DNA from: Siphonodentalium dalli
Taxonomy: Eukaryota; Mollusca; Scaphopoda; Gadilida; Siphonodentaliidae
Reading direction: 5' to 3'
Length of the DNA: 64,000 nt
Assembly (NCBI GenBank): GCA_032622095.1
Contig: CP136064.1
Span: forward strand, 217,572,205 to 217,636,204
Shown: positions 1 to 13,900 of the stretch, in pieces
How positions within the stretch are numbered: the first letter of the stretch is position 1
Layout of the letters: every line of letters begins with the position of its first letter
Notes under the pieces: generated by a model
The model's input: only the letters and a program-made list of their open reading frames with translations
Told to the model about the DNA's origin: nothing
The model's database searches: none
Translations under genes and position numbers: made by a program

Positions 1-540
1 GGAATAATATATCCTAGGAATAAAACCTTGGAAAAGTTAGCAAATTCCTTGGAATTCATAGGATATCCTAGGATCAGAGATCTTGGAAAAGCTTGGAAAT
101 CCTTGGGGCGGTATTGGAACGTTTCAAGTTCGGAAAACCTTGGAATACTTCAGCAAATTAAACTGAGCTCATCCAAGGATTTCCAAGCTTTACAAAATCT
201 TAATCATAACTTTTCCAAGCTTTACCAAGGTTCCAGCCTAGCTTTACCAAGCTTTTCCAAGCTTTACCAAGGTTCCAGCATAGCTTTTCCAAGCTTTACC
301 AAGGTTCCAGCCTAGCTTTACCAAGGTTTCCAACCTAACTTTACCAAGCTTTACCAAGCTTTACCAAGGTTCCAGCCTAGCTTTACCTAGCTTTACCAAG
401 CTTTACCAAGGTTCCAGCCTAGCTTTACCAAGCTTTACCAAGCTTTCCAACCTAACTTTACCAAGCTTTACCAAGGTTGTAAACGACCTTGACCAAGGTT
501 GCAACCCAGTTTTACCAAGCTTTACCAAGGTTGCAATTGT
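1..540. repeat. AAGCTTTACCAAGG minisatellite, left block
   Basis: From about 165 to 530 the sequence is built of short units around AGCTTTACCAAGGTTCCAG and AGCTTTACCAAGCTTTACC, 14-36 bases long. The start (1-160) holds related words such as CTTGGAAAAGCTTGG and CCTAGGA. It continues off the left edge or begins there. The 95-residue ORF at 28-315 is a read-through of this repeat. Confidence 0.8.
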
Positions 541-1138
541 TTTGTATTTAAAATGTGCAAATCTCTAATGACACTGCAAAGGCTTCAACTTTGACAATAT
601 CATCATCATTAATGATACAATATCTTGAAATTTACAACAGTCATGAACCATGCCATATAATCATTCGTGCTATTATTCATTCAAAGTTCACTTTTCAGTC
701 AGAATTATTTTATTCTATTTAGATTGAGATAAATGGTACCTAAAATGTAAAATGTATAGGATAATATTCACATGTATATTTTTATGGATCTGAGGTATTT
801 GGAGTGTGATAAAACAGTTAAATTAGATAAATTAGCTATAATTAAATAATGTTAGAGACAAGCCTTTGGAATGAAAAGGTAAATAGTGGTCCTTAAGGTC
901 AGTCTTGGAAATGGTAAAACAATCATTAAAATAATATCATAAATAAAAATAGCACTACATGTACAACCATATTCTATGAGTCAAATAGAAAACATTAGGG
1001 CCACACAAACATTAACTTACCTGAAAATTGTTGTGATAAAACATGGATTTAAACTCAGTGCAACAGTTGATTCAAAATGCTGCCACAGACAACAGTGACG
1101 TCTGCATAGTCATGTGACCCAGTCATGTGACCTACAAC
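541..1138. other. AT-rich spacer between the two minisatellite blocks
   Basis: No coding pattern or recognised repeat. It lies between two blocks of the same minisatellite in opposite orientation and so may be the centre of one inverted-repeat element. Confidence 0.4.
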
Positions 1139-1540
1139 TAAGCTTTACCAAGCGTTTCCAAGGATTTCCAAGCTTTTCCAACTTCATGTGACAACCTTGG
1201 TAAAGGTTGGTAAAGCTTAGTAAAGCTTGGTAAACTTGGTAAAGCTTGGTAAATATTAGATCCAAGCTTTACTTAGCTTTACCAAGGTTTAGTTGACACT
1301 GAGTCAAGGATTTCCGAGCTTTTCCAAGGTTTCACTTTATGTGACAACCTTGGTAAAGCTTGGTAAAGCTTGGTAAAATTTAAATCCAAGCTTTACTTAG
1401 CTTTACCAAGGTTCCAACCAAGGATTTCCAAACTTTGTTGAAGAGTACATTTTTTCATTCAAAAAGCTTGGTTCAAACCTTGGAAATCCTATGAATTCCT
1501 AGGATTCCCAAACTTCTTTAAAAAAGCTCGGATTTCTTTT
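1139..1540. repeat. CTTGGTAAAGCTTGG minisatellite, right block (inverted)
   Basis: Units such as CCTTGGTAAAGCTTGGTAA are the reverse complement of the left-block units, mixed with forward ones (CTTTACTTAGCTTTACC). The block ends with GGAAATCCTATGAATTCC and TAGGATT, mirrored near the left edge as GGAATTCATAGGATATCC. Together with positions 1-540 this looks like one element with inverted, internally repetitive arms. Confidence 0.65.
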
Positions 1541-1845
1541 TGCTAGGGAACCCGAACCACAACACTTATTTTCTTTGGCCTTAAGTCAAAGGTTTCAAAC
1601 AAATGAATTAAACCTTGCCCCACTCTACTCCAGAAACGGGCATATTATGCCACGCCCCGACGGCGTGCTCTTGTTACATATTCTAAGAATAATTTCATTG
1701 GCACCATTTAAATGCATAATTTTACCTTGATGTTTTAGGTTGTATATATGTTTTTTCCGTCATTCTTCTTATAGGTCTACAATAACTCTCGGCAGAATTG
1801 CACATTATTCAGTGATCATGTCTTCTATATTAAATCTCTTTTCAG

Positions 1846-1900
1846 ATTCAGATCAAATAGTCCCCACAAACCATCGAAGACTCCCATTACATCTGCACTG
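1846..1900 (+). CDS. Gene 1 exon a
   Basis: Acceptor follows a pyrimidine-rich stretch ending TTTTCAG; donor is GTATGT at 1901. The exon needs two bases from the previous exon, then reads about 18 residues rich in Ser and Pro (SNSPHKPSKTPITSAL). It is short and rests on splice signals and phase, so it is the least certain exon. It would be a non-helical segment just before the coiled coil. Confidence 0.5.
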
Positions 1901-4900
1901 GTATGTCATTTATTTCAGTAAATTGTTTTTTCCTTGTTGCATAGAGCCCCACATGGTGGTTCCTCTGGACAATTTTTGGCTACATTTTTGCTGGCATTAT
2001 TATAAATTATAAATTCAACTGTAGTTACTACTTGTTTTAACTTGCAAAAAGCATCTTATTCTTGACATCTGTATGGAGTGTGAGTGTTAATTATAAATTC
2101 AGCTGTATGTACTATTATTTTCAACTTGCCGAAAGGCATCATATTTTTTACATCTGTATAACGTGTTTGCAGGATATGTTTGCTGACCAAACCAGCGACC
2201 AATTAAATTCATTTTTAGCCAAATAATGAAAACCATTGCATGTCAACTTTAAACACAATGGTTGTGAGGATAAAAATGCCCCTCCTTTTTCAGGCGAATC
2301 TGAGAGCATGTAACGAAGAGATGCGAATCAACGTTCAGGAACTCAAACAGGAGGTAGAAAGCTTGAAGATCTCTCTGTCACGCTTAGAGCATGAAAAGGT
2401 AGATGTGCAGGCTTTCCCTTCTCACCCCTGCTAATGGCTGGAAAGGTCGAAGGTCATGAAATAGTTTCATCTCAATCAAAAGTGGTTGGAAGCCAATTTA
2501 AAATAATTATGTTAAAGCATTGATATAGTTAACCCTTTAATGACAGGAGCTGCGCTGGGGCGGCATTAAAGATCATGTACCAGTGCGTTCTCTAATATAT
2601 GCGAGTCTCCCATAGGGAGCCTCTCATAAGAGAATAAACTGGCTTACAAGGTCAAGGTAAATATTGTTAGGTCAATGTATATTCTTATATATACGAGGCT
2701 CACTATGAGAGACTCGCATATATAAGAGAATGCATTGGCACAGGGTTTTCTCAAAATTCCAGGGTAGCTCCAGTCATAGAAAGGTTAATTCATATGACTT
2801 GGCTGCTGTTTTTAAGATGATACTTACATTACTTGATCTAACACTGGTATGTTGTATCATATTTTTGTTCAAATCCCAAGTCTTCCGCATAATCTTTGAC
2901 TTGACTTCTTTTAATGATAAACCATACAATATTGTCTTGCAATATCAACTTTTCCAGCCATATATTTCCCACTAAATGTTAAAGCCAGACCATCTGATAT
3001 TACCTCATTTTTTTTTTTTAAGTTCACATGCTTATTTTGTATAGTTCCCATGCTTTATATTATTGTGGTTGAGTCAGGAAACCTCTACATTAAGTACTTA
3101 CAGGTATATATACCTTAATATATTCACAATTATGCAGTCAAGTCAGCTGTATATAATTCCCTTGCATTTCATAGTATTTTAATATGAAATCCACTTGAAG
3201 CCAAGAATTGTGTTTTGGTTATTTAGCCACCTAAAACAACATTCGAAGGAAATTTCATTAGTATTATTGCAATACAAGTGTGGGTATGTTTTCATCAGAT
3301 TGTGTGCCTTTAACATTTTTTTTTACATTGCCACTTTTTATAGGTTTTTGCCTTGATGTTCCGCATTAAATTTTTTCCTAAAATTTGTTTTAAAAAATTT
3401 GAAATATCTACCAGAATGGTTTAATCTGAAATTTATTTCTAAAAATTGAGATTTAACAAATAAATTTTCATTGATGAAAATATTTATAGATGGCTGCCAT
3501 AGCTTATTGAATGCCTTTTGGAACATTACCAAATTTCGTGATATAACTTTAGAGTAATAATTTAAATATGATTATAATTCATTCTGAATTTGTTTTTATG
3601 TTTACAAATAATGATTGACTTCGATTTATTGTGAGTAAATCACTGTGTAGAAATTTATCATAATCCTCTATTCCTGTCACTCGCTATGAGCTCACCTCAA
3701 ACAACCCTCACACAATATATCTTGTCACATTTTAATACTTTCACAGTAATACAGCTGAGTAATATGCTTTAAATCACAAATTGTTCATCATAAAAAATCA
3801 AGCCTAGAGAACATAGTAAGGTTATAAGAGTTAACTCCAGAGAAGCTCTTTTTGCTGTGATAATGTTCGCATCACCAACAATTCACAGTGAAAATAATAT
3901 GAAGAAAGTCAGTAAGAAACTCTCGACCAATAGCACTGCACATACATTTGTTATTAATATGTTGAAATGAGGTAATTGAGGTCCTGTTATATAGGAGATC
4001 TCCAGGATTGCCCTAAATAATCGACTCCTTAACCACAGCATAATTATGGGTAATTTTTCAGGATTTAGTTGGGAAATATGGCTTGTTGCCATTCATCGGA
4101 AAGCTCTCACTAAGAGCTTTCCGATGAATGGCAGCAAGCCATATTTCTGGCTTAATCATGAAAAGTTACCCATAATTCTGCTGTGGTTAAAGAGTCGATT
4201 ATTTAGGGCATTTCTGTACATACAGTCAGGAGAGGGGTGCTGCTTGTAATTCCAGAATTTTATAAACTTTCAGACCTGAATAATCAGCTTCCATGATATT
4301 AATATTAATTCCTTCATCTCACTCATTGTTAGGTTCATGAATATTTGTTCCTCTATAAGCAGAGCAGAGTATAATATTACATAATAGTGTTACGTACCTC
4401 AATACTCTTCATGATTAAGAAGTAACCTGTATTTCAGTTATGGCTATAGAATTAAAGGCCCACTTAATTTTTGAGTCGCCGATTATTTTTTTTGATAGTG
4501 ACTTGATATACAGTTTTAATAGCAATCTATTCCATAAAATATGATTAATATACTATAATTTATCACCATTTGAAACGTCTTGTGTTTCAGAATATGACCA
4601 TAGAGAAATAGAAAACAGCTGAAATCATAGAAAGATAACCCCCGTTTGGCTCGTTTAACTCTTATCTTTAAGATATAGAGTTATTCCCCTCCATTGAAAA
4701 TAATACCACTTTTTAGTACAATCTAGATGACAAAAACGCGTAACTCAACAAAAACAACATGTTTATAGTTTATTACACCGGATAAGTTAATACAATGTTT
4801 TGGAGCTTCTTCATTCAAATGATATATAATATGGCATATATTTTATATATGTGATCCGCGGGTTCGAAAATTAAGTGGGCCTTTGAACCATAAAGGTGGA

Positions 4901-7900
4901 AGACAAATTCATAGCAAATAAATTTAATAGAAACAAACTTTTATATAATATAATTCAGTTTCATTTTAATTTAATTTAATATGGAAAGTATTTGTCCAAA
5001 CTATGTCCAGGTCTTACACCCCAAAATTAGTTGCATACCTTTGATTTTGCCAGAAGTTGATACCTTACTGACATGATCAATTGATCCACAATTAATTCTA
5101 TTGAGATATAGAGGATCTTGAATGAGTCATGATTCTATACAAAATTTATTAATCAAATTTACTAGTGGATGAGGTTAATAAATTTTGTATAGAATTTGCG
5201 ACGAATCTGAGATCCATTTCATCACATAATCACATTTTAGCAAGAAAAACGATCTCGAAACAGCTGGGGTTAAAACAAATTATATTGATTTCCTTGTCAC
5301 AACCAAAGTGGAAGTAAAGACACCTTCAGGAAAACATAGTTCCAATTTAAAAATGCCTTTTCATGTTGACAAAATTGTTCAACCACCCTTATCACCCATG
5401 TTTATCTCACAGTCAATAATCCAACACAAATTAAATATCATAATTATATTCTAATTAACATAATGCTAAAGTTACCGCATTGACATCAGTATGATATTGC
5501 GCTAAGATGTTACGTCACTGCCTGTGCCGATAATACATGTGGTAAATAATAAATATGTCTCCTTAACAGTGAACAGTTGCATTACTCTATCTTTGTATTC
5601 AGTGCTATTCACAACTGATAGTTAAATTATTCCCTGGTGATAACACTATTTCACTCTAGGATGTTTATATGTGATTATGGATGGTTTTAACCCTTTCTAT
5701 ACTAAATACTCTTTGACAAGTAGTTCTATTAAAAACCCTGTGACAGTGCATTCTCTTATATATGTGAGTCTCCCATAGGGAGCCTTGCCTATATAAGAGA
5801 ATAAACTGGCCTAACATTATTTACCTTGAACTTGTAAGCCAGTGCATTCTCTTATATATGCAAGGCTCCCTGTGGGAGACTTGCATATATGAGAGAATGC
5901 ACTGTCACAGGGTATTTAATGCTGCACCAGCACAGCTCCCATCATGAAAGGGTTAATAGTGAACAGTTGCATTACCGTATCTTTGTATTCACAAATGATG
6001 GAAAATTATACCCTGGTGATAACACTGTTTATTTCTAGGATGTTTATATGTGATTATGGATGACCTTAACCCTTTCTATACTAAATACTCATTGATGAGT
6101 AGTTCCCTGAAGAAATGTTCGTATAATAATAAGTTCAACAAATAGGTCATTTTTTTAACTTATTATCTGAATATTTCCCAAAATTGAATACGAATCATTC
6201 TGCTCTGGTATTATCTGTTTGAAACTTTTTGGCTGTTTGCTTTTATCAACTGAACACCCCTCTAAATGAATATCAGACCATTCCAGTGTATACTTTTATA
6301 ACTGAATTGGAGAATCCATCTTGCATAGAAAGGGTTAATTGATGTTCTGAGATATTTTGAAGCTGACTATCATAGAGCTACCCTGGGCTGTTGACGTACG
6401 TACATTGAGACAACTTTTTTTACAGCTGATATTGCAGATATAAAAGAAAATAATCAGAAGTGACATTTCTTTGCTGCTTTTTTCTCTCATTTTAATTATT
6501 GTATTTATTGAGCTTCTGAAATTTCCCAATATTCTCATGTGCATGTTTGTCTTAACCCTTCCATGACTGGAGCTTCCTGAAATTTTTGCGAAACCCTTGT
6601 GCCAATGCATTCTCTTATATATGCGAGACTCCCTATGGGAGCCTCGCATTTATAAGAGAATACATTGGCTTAACAATAATTACCTTGACCTTCAAGTTGC
6701 ATGCCAGTGCATTTTCTTATACATGCGAGGCTCCCTATGGGAGACTCGCATATATAAGAGAATGCACTGGCACAGGTTCTTTAATGCTGCACCAGCACAG
6801 CTCCCGTCATGAAAGGGTTAATGTATTGTAAACTCACGCAAACAGTAGTCATTATAATAGGGTGTCTAGAACTTGATGCTGGATTAATCATAATTATATC
6901 AAAACATGTAAAAGTTTAAAATTTAAATGTGAGAGTTATTGATGGTTTATGGAGGTTTCGTCTTCCTTTGTGCTTTACATCACATGTACATCATATTTCA
7001 ATATGTTTTCACACTGTTTGAAGTGCTTTTAGTATTTTGTCCATGCAATATAATTTATAGAACAGAAATCAAAACAACTTCTATTGATTCTGTGTTTTTT
7101 GAATTGCTGGGAATTAGTAGGTTTCCTCATTCACATAAATGACTACATTTGGGATTTTTATGTAACTTTCTTACCACTTAATTGTTATTTCAGGAAATGA
7201 ATCTCATGGTCCATACATACTTATTTCTTCAATATTTTTTCTGTTCAGGAAGAAAGTTTAGATAATCAAAAAAGGCAACTAGATAGATCAAAGCAGATTG
7301 ATATGGATAAACTAAAGGAGAGGTTGATAGGGGTAAGTTAACCATAGTATTATCTAATTCCCATTCCACTCCGAAAGTATGCATCGGAATTGTCTTCAAC
7401 AAGTAGATGAAAAAATGAATTGACTTTGTTCTTATTTTCATTATTAATAACTCTCCAATAGTGAGATTTCGCATGTCAAAACCATTATTATGTAAACATT
7501 ACTTTTACAGTGGAATTTCACCGATAGAAGACAAATTAGTCCATCAAGATACCAAATTTTAATCAAACCATTACTGAACATTGGAAAACGTGAAAGCATT
7601 TAAAATTTTGTTGAAAATCATCTTCAGACTCAAATATTTGAACTTACTACACCATTGGTGATGTTTGTGACAAATCAATGAAACAGTTTTGTTTACATAA
7701 CAACATGCGATATTTCGTTATTGGAGAACTATGAATAATGAATATAAAAGTTTAATCTATATCTCCATGTTCTTCTTAGTGGTGATTTTTACAGACTTTT
7801 ATAGTTTTTGCACACTGCGAGCATATTTGGACTGGAGTTTCCTGAAATTTTGTGAAAACTCTGTTCCAATGCATGCTCTTATATCTGCAAGTGTCCCATA

Positions 7901-10900
7901 AGGAGCCTCGCATATATAAGAGAATACATTGGCCTAACAATATTTACCTTGACCTTGTCTACCAGTGCATTCTCTTATATATGTGAGGCTCCATATGGGA
8001 GATTAGAATATATAAGAGAATGTACTGGCACATGATCTTTAATGCTGCACCAGCGCGGCTCCCGTATTGAAAGGGTTAATACCTACAGATGAATAAATGA
8101 CTAACTGGCGAGTGTTAGTGATCAATGAGTTAAAATTGTTGTATTGTAATTCTATATGACGGCAGTCATAGATTGTATAGTCCCAGTAGGTTCCATAATG
8201 GAACTTCGTACAAGTCAATGAATTGTTTTAATGTGCGAAACCTTGGCAGATATTTAGCAGTTTATTATTTACGTGTAAGAATGTAACCCATTCAATTGTT
8301 TTTTTTTAAATAGGAGCATTACATTTCTTCACAAGACGGTCTTTTGTTAAACATTTAGGATGTTAAACTCTTCTTACAGAAACACATCAACATAGTTCCG
8401 GCTACCAGATATGTAAGTCACCAATGTGCACATGTTGATGATTTGTTGAATGCTTTTAATCTAAAACATCACTTCAACATCACAATAAAATCATTTTCAA
8501 TCACACTCACTATATATGTTGTACCATAATGATGAAGTGTTTAGACGACTTTTAACAATCATCTCTCAATCAACACATTTTAACTGTTTTTCTTCATTCA
8601 TGATTCACTAAAGCATCCACTGAACAGAACGTTTCTGGCCGGGAATCTGTGTCCGCAAAAATGGTTTAATGACTATAGAAAATGTACATCTAGTTTTGTG
8701 TCTGTCTCTCTGGCCATTGTTTCTAGAACTTAAGTTGAGATAAAATTTGGTTAAACCAAAACATGTATTTTATCACGACATAATAAACCCACAAAACCAG
8801 CTTCATAATTATTGGTAAGACACACGTGTATTATTATCGCGTACGATGACGTCACGCCATTATTTAAATGACTTGCGATTGTTGAAGTTTATGATTGTTG
8901 TTTTCGATGAATACTTCGCGTTGCTTCACATTTATTTGATCATGTGATAAAAGGTATCTCAAACTCATTCTATTTCATACGTAATTTATCAACCTCGTCC
9001 ACTAAATTCTATTTGAGGTTGATAAATTCCATGTAAAATAGAAACTCATGTGAGATCCTCTATATATAAATTTAAATAAAATAAATATGTGGCAAGTTCA
9101 AGTTTGAGCTGACTGCTTTTTTCAAATTGGAGAATTTCTTTTCTACAGTAATTTATTAGAAATACTGCTATCATTAAATAAGAAAAACTCTAGAGTTATT
9201 CCTCTTGATTTGCCCAAGTGTATGATTGTGTTCCAAATCTGACAACCTCAACCCTGATTATGTATTTATGTTGGCCTACAGGGGAGCTCAGACTTTAGCC
9301 CTTTCTATACTAAATTGATTCTCCCACTCAGTTATTAGGTATACATTGGATGGTCTATTATTCATATGGAGGAATGTTCATGAAAAACAATCAAACGACT
9401 GAAGTGCTGAAGAAATCCTATTCATTGTGGGATATGTTTAGATAATAAGTTCAACAAACAATATATTATTATCTCAACATTACTTAACACTTCCATGACT
9501 GGAGCTTCCAGAAATTTTGCGAAAAACCCTCTGCTAATGCATTCTCTTGTAAATGCGAGCCTCGTATATATAAGAGAATACATTGGCTTAAACATATTTA
9601 CCTTGACCTGTAAGCCAGTTCATTCTCTTATATATGTGAGGCTCCCTGTGGGAGACTCGAATATATAAGATAATGCCCTGGATATTTAATGCTGCACCAG
9701 CACAGCTCCCATCATGAAAGGGTTAATGGTACTACTGAGTATTTAGTATAGAAAAGGTTAAATCTCAAAGTGAATGAAAAAGTCGACATTTTGATGACAG
9801 ATCCCGTGCCTAGTATTTTGTTCAGGATGTATACTTTTAACTTTTTGTTCATTGTGTTTATTTGTTTTTTATTTCTAACCTGAACAGCTATTTCCAATTT
9901 TATGTTAGGTGAGGTGTGAAATTCTCATCTGTTCTACTAACACAACCAGAAAGATTTTATTTTGTTCTCACCTACTGGGGTATTCAATTCAATTTGCAAT
10001 GGCAAAAAGGGTCCTGTGTGGTCGGGGGGAGGGGTGTCCTGCTTTGAATGTTATGATTCACCCTTTCCATCATGAGTTGAAATTTTCCATCTATAATTGC
10101 TTACATCTATTATATATTTTGGAACTTCTGTATGTATGTATGTATGTATGTATGTGAGTTATAGACTCAAAAACTGCTTGACCAATCTCACTCAAATTTG
10201 GTATGTAGACCTACTTTGATCCCGGGAACAATGCGGGCATGTCCAATTTCACGCGCGACCATGTCCTTGACCTTGACCTCGCTCATATACGCTCATATAG
10301 GCATGCTTCTGGACCGATCGAACAACAGTTTGTCCAGACAGAGGCGATCACAAAGAAATCTCTAAATAGCTTGTATGAAGTCGGGCACATCAGCTAGTTA
10401 TTTTATATTTGTAAACCTTCAAACCACCTACCACCCTACCTGGACAGAACTATTCCAGAACAGTTCTCAATGTCTAAAATTCTATGTCCTAATGCTGTAT
10501 TTAAATGCTTTAGTTATTGATCAAAATAACATGATATCGAGCAGCTTGAAGGTAGATAAAAAAGATGGAGAGAAGGAAGAATATACATTATGTACACAAT
10601 ATACAATGATCTCCCAACTATCGTGGCACCTGTTCATCATTATCATATTCATCATCATCATCATCATCGTCATCATCATTGTGTTGTCTTCGTCATCCTA
10701 ATCATTGACATTGTCACCCTAATCATTTTCGTCATTCTAATCATCAACGTTGTCGTCATCCTAATCATTGTTATTATCATCATCACCATCATCAACTACA
10801 CCATATAAATCATGATGACCCCTGTCTATGTCATATCATTACCATCTTTTTCGTCATTATCATCATCATCATCACTGTTCACAGTAAAATTCACAGTTCC

Positions 10901-13900
10901 TATTCCTTACAAATTCTTCACTCATGAATAAATGTTATGTCTTTCTCTTCACACATTAAATATGCACACACATTATGTAAGGAAGGGGTATTGACACAAG
11001 TTGGTCCAAAGACATCCACACCCAATGGATAAAAACAGAATCAATGTCTATTTCTATAAATTATTTCCACTGAGTGAACAATTAAAACTATTTAGCATAT
11101 TTTCCTATCTTGATGACCAGCAATTCCTCTATGTGCCCAATTTTCCACCCAACAGTTTTAACCTATTGAATGCACCAAGGCACCAATCATTGTTCAAAAG
11201 TGGATAGACTAAATGTCATCGGATAAATTGTCACGTCATTGATTTTTATACGCCCATTTTTTTTAAAACAGGATGTATTCTATTATTGGTCCATCTGCCG
11301 GGGTGTATACATACATTCATCCATCCATTTGCTTTTGGTTTTTCAGACAATAACTTCAGATAGTCTCAACTGAATGGAATTAAATTTGGTATGTGGGTTT
11401 ATTAGCACAAAATAAAGGTCAAGTACGAATTCGGCTTCTGCCGCCAATATCACCAGAGTTATGGCCCTTTTTGTTGGAATTTGCACTCGTTTTTCGTTTC
11501 CGGATGATAACTTTAGTAGTAAACTGAATGGAATGAAATTCAGTATGTGAGTTCACTAGCACAATATACAGGCCATATTCGAATTTGGGTTCCCGTCCGC
11601 CTATTTTCACCAGAGTTATACCCCTTTGTTGGAATTACCATGCGTAGTGATACTCTTGTTATCCTTCATTGCAAAGTTGCCTCCACATGATATTGTAGCA
11701 AGTAATCCAGAATATAATATGTCTGACATTTGCAGAATGAGGTTCCCAGAGTGAATTTACTGATGCTACCCCACAATCCAGGTGAACAGCAAAAACTTCA
11801 GCTGGGGAACTTCAATCTGATCCTAGGTCTTCCATAGCATTTGAGGACTAAGCAGAAGGTGAATTTGGTAATGCTAGATTGCCGTGCAGGATAGTATCAC
11901 TAAATTCACCCTCTGGGGACTTCAATTTGCATATGTCAGACACACTCTATCTAGGCTTGGTAGCAAGTTTAAAGTAATGCCCTAAATAATTGACTCCTTA
12001 ACCACAGCAAAATTATGGGTAACTTTTCAGGATTTAGTCTGAGATATTGCTTGTTGCCATTCAAAGGAAAGCTCTCAGTTACCCATAATTCTGCTGTGGT
12101 TAAGGAGTTGATTATTTAGGGCTTTACTGTACTTTATGGGTGGGTTGTCCCTTGACAAACAACCAACATCCTGAATTCAAGTAACAAGTCGATCTTTACA
12201 TTCATCATTGACATCTTTTTGTAGGATCATGTACAACAAATCTCCAAGTTGAATAAATTACCAAACAGCGTTAACTTGATGGAAGCTTTGGAAGAGAAAG
12301 ACTATGAACTTCAGGAGATTCAGCGATCATTGAACGACTGGAAAGAGGAAACGGCAGATAAGTTTGCAAGAAAATTTGAGGATGAATTCAAAAGAGAAAT
12401 TGAAAAGTATGATCCTTACGAAGCATGCAAAAGCTTGACGAGTTACGAACCAAACACATCATATACCAGTCGTAGTTATCAGCAAACTGACCAGCCTCCG
12501 AGGTAGACACTCCAGTGTGTTTTTTTTGGTGTTTGATGTTGATTGTAGAAAGTGCATGCATGTCAACTATGCATGTGTAATATTTCTATCTGTGCTTCTA
12601 TACATATCCAGCTTAAAATTTACACAATGCATGATGTGTTCTATGAGTTTTTGTGTGAGGTGCATATATTTAAAAAGGAAATCTATAATGTTGAGTTCTA
12701 TATTTGTGTTTTTTTTACTTTTTTATATATAGGCATCTCATGAAATTTACAAAATGCAGCATTTAATATGTTCTTCCTGGCTTACTAAATAAAATATCTC
12801 TCAATTTATTTTGATTATATAATAAAGTCTGACTGACTAAATACTTTTGAAACTGGGGGGGGAGGGGGATTTTTGATTCTGCATTTTTCTCTTTCCTATA
12901 ACGTACTAAATATGATGGTTTTGAAACATTATCTATATCAATACGTGTACTAGTAGCATATTAAGATTATTCAGTAGTTCAAGGATGTAACTACCAAAAA
13001 TAGAATCATCAGCATATTTTACTAGATGTGATTTTGAGAGTTATTAGTCTAAAAATAGAACTTTTTCTTGATAACATTTCCTGTAAAATAAAAACAGAAT
13101 AGTTCTAATTATGATGCTTTCATGAATTCCTTTCTATACTAAATGGATTCTCCCAGTCAGTCAAAAAGTGTACAGCGGAATGGTCTATTATTCCTTTGGA
13201 GGGATGTTAAGATGATAAAAGCAGATGACATAAATAAAAATGCTAAAGGAGTCCTATTTATTGAGGGACATGTTTAAATCATAAGTGGTTGTTTTGTTGA
13301 ACTTATTATCTGAACATTTCTTATGGAATAACTACTCATCAATGAGTATTTAGTATATAAAGGGGAAATGCACCCTTATGTGTAGAAACTCAACCCATTA
13401 ACTCTTTGTCTTGGCTAACAACTAGACCTTACACTAAAACAGCTTATTCAACAAAATGCAACCTCAATTTTTCACCATGTACATACGTTTCTGTTATCGC
13501 TATCTTATTACTTTAAAACAATGTATTGTAAATTCATGTAGTCAGGAGAGGGGTTAGCTAAGTTGAAATAATTTATGCCCTGTTCTCTTTTATATATCCC
13601 AATATACAAATAAAATGTGATTAAAGTAAAGCAATAGTTCTAATATTTAAAGAGGCATTCAACGTACCAGTCTAATTTTTTTTACAAAACCTTGTCAATA
13701 TCCTGTCTTAATTGCCTTTGAATTAGATTCTTACATGTCCTTGAGTTCAGCTGCTCGTGTTACAGTGGCCATCTTGTTTTTCTTTTGTCAATTCTAGATA
13801 GATAATTTGTGTAACAATTCCAGGTAGATAATTTGTGTACCGATTCTAGGTACATAATTTGTGTAAAACGTTGGATTCTAGTGAATTTAATATAAGAAAT

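Larger units (their letters stand above)
5567..6107 (+). repeat. Direct duplication of ~155 bases around family A copy 2
   Basis: 5567-5728 and 5953-6107 share GTGAACAGTTGCATTAC, TATCTTTGTATTCA, CCCTGGTGATAACACT and GGATGTTTATATGTGATTATGG, each followed by TTAACCCTTTCTATAC. The repeat period is about 385 bases and the MITE lies between. Confidence 0.75.

Noticed and set aside
10375-10808. His/Ile-rich ORFs
   Set aside because: Product of the ATC/CAT microsatellite.
12503-12506. Stop codon after exon d as the end of gene 1
   Set aside because: The donor GTAGAC overlaps the stop, and joining to 14760 restores a codon and continues the coiled coil through four more exons.
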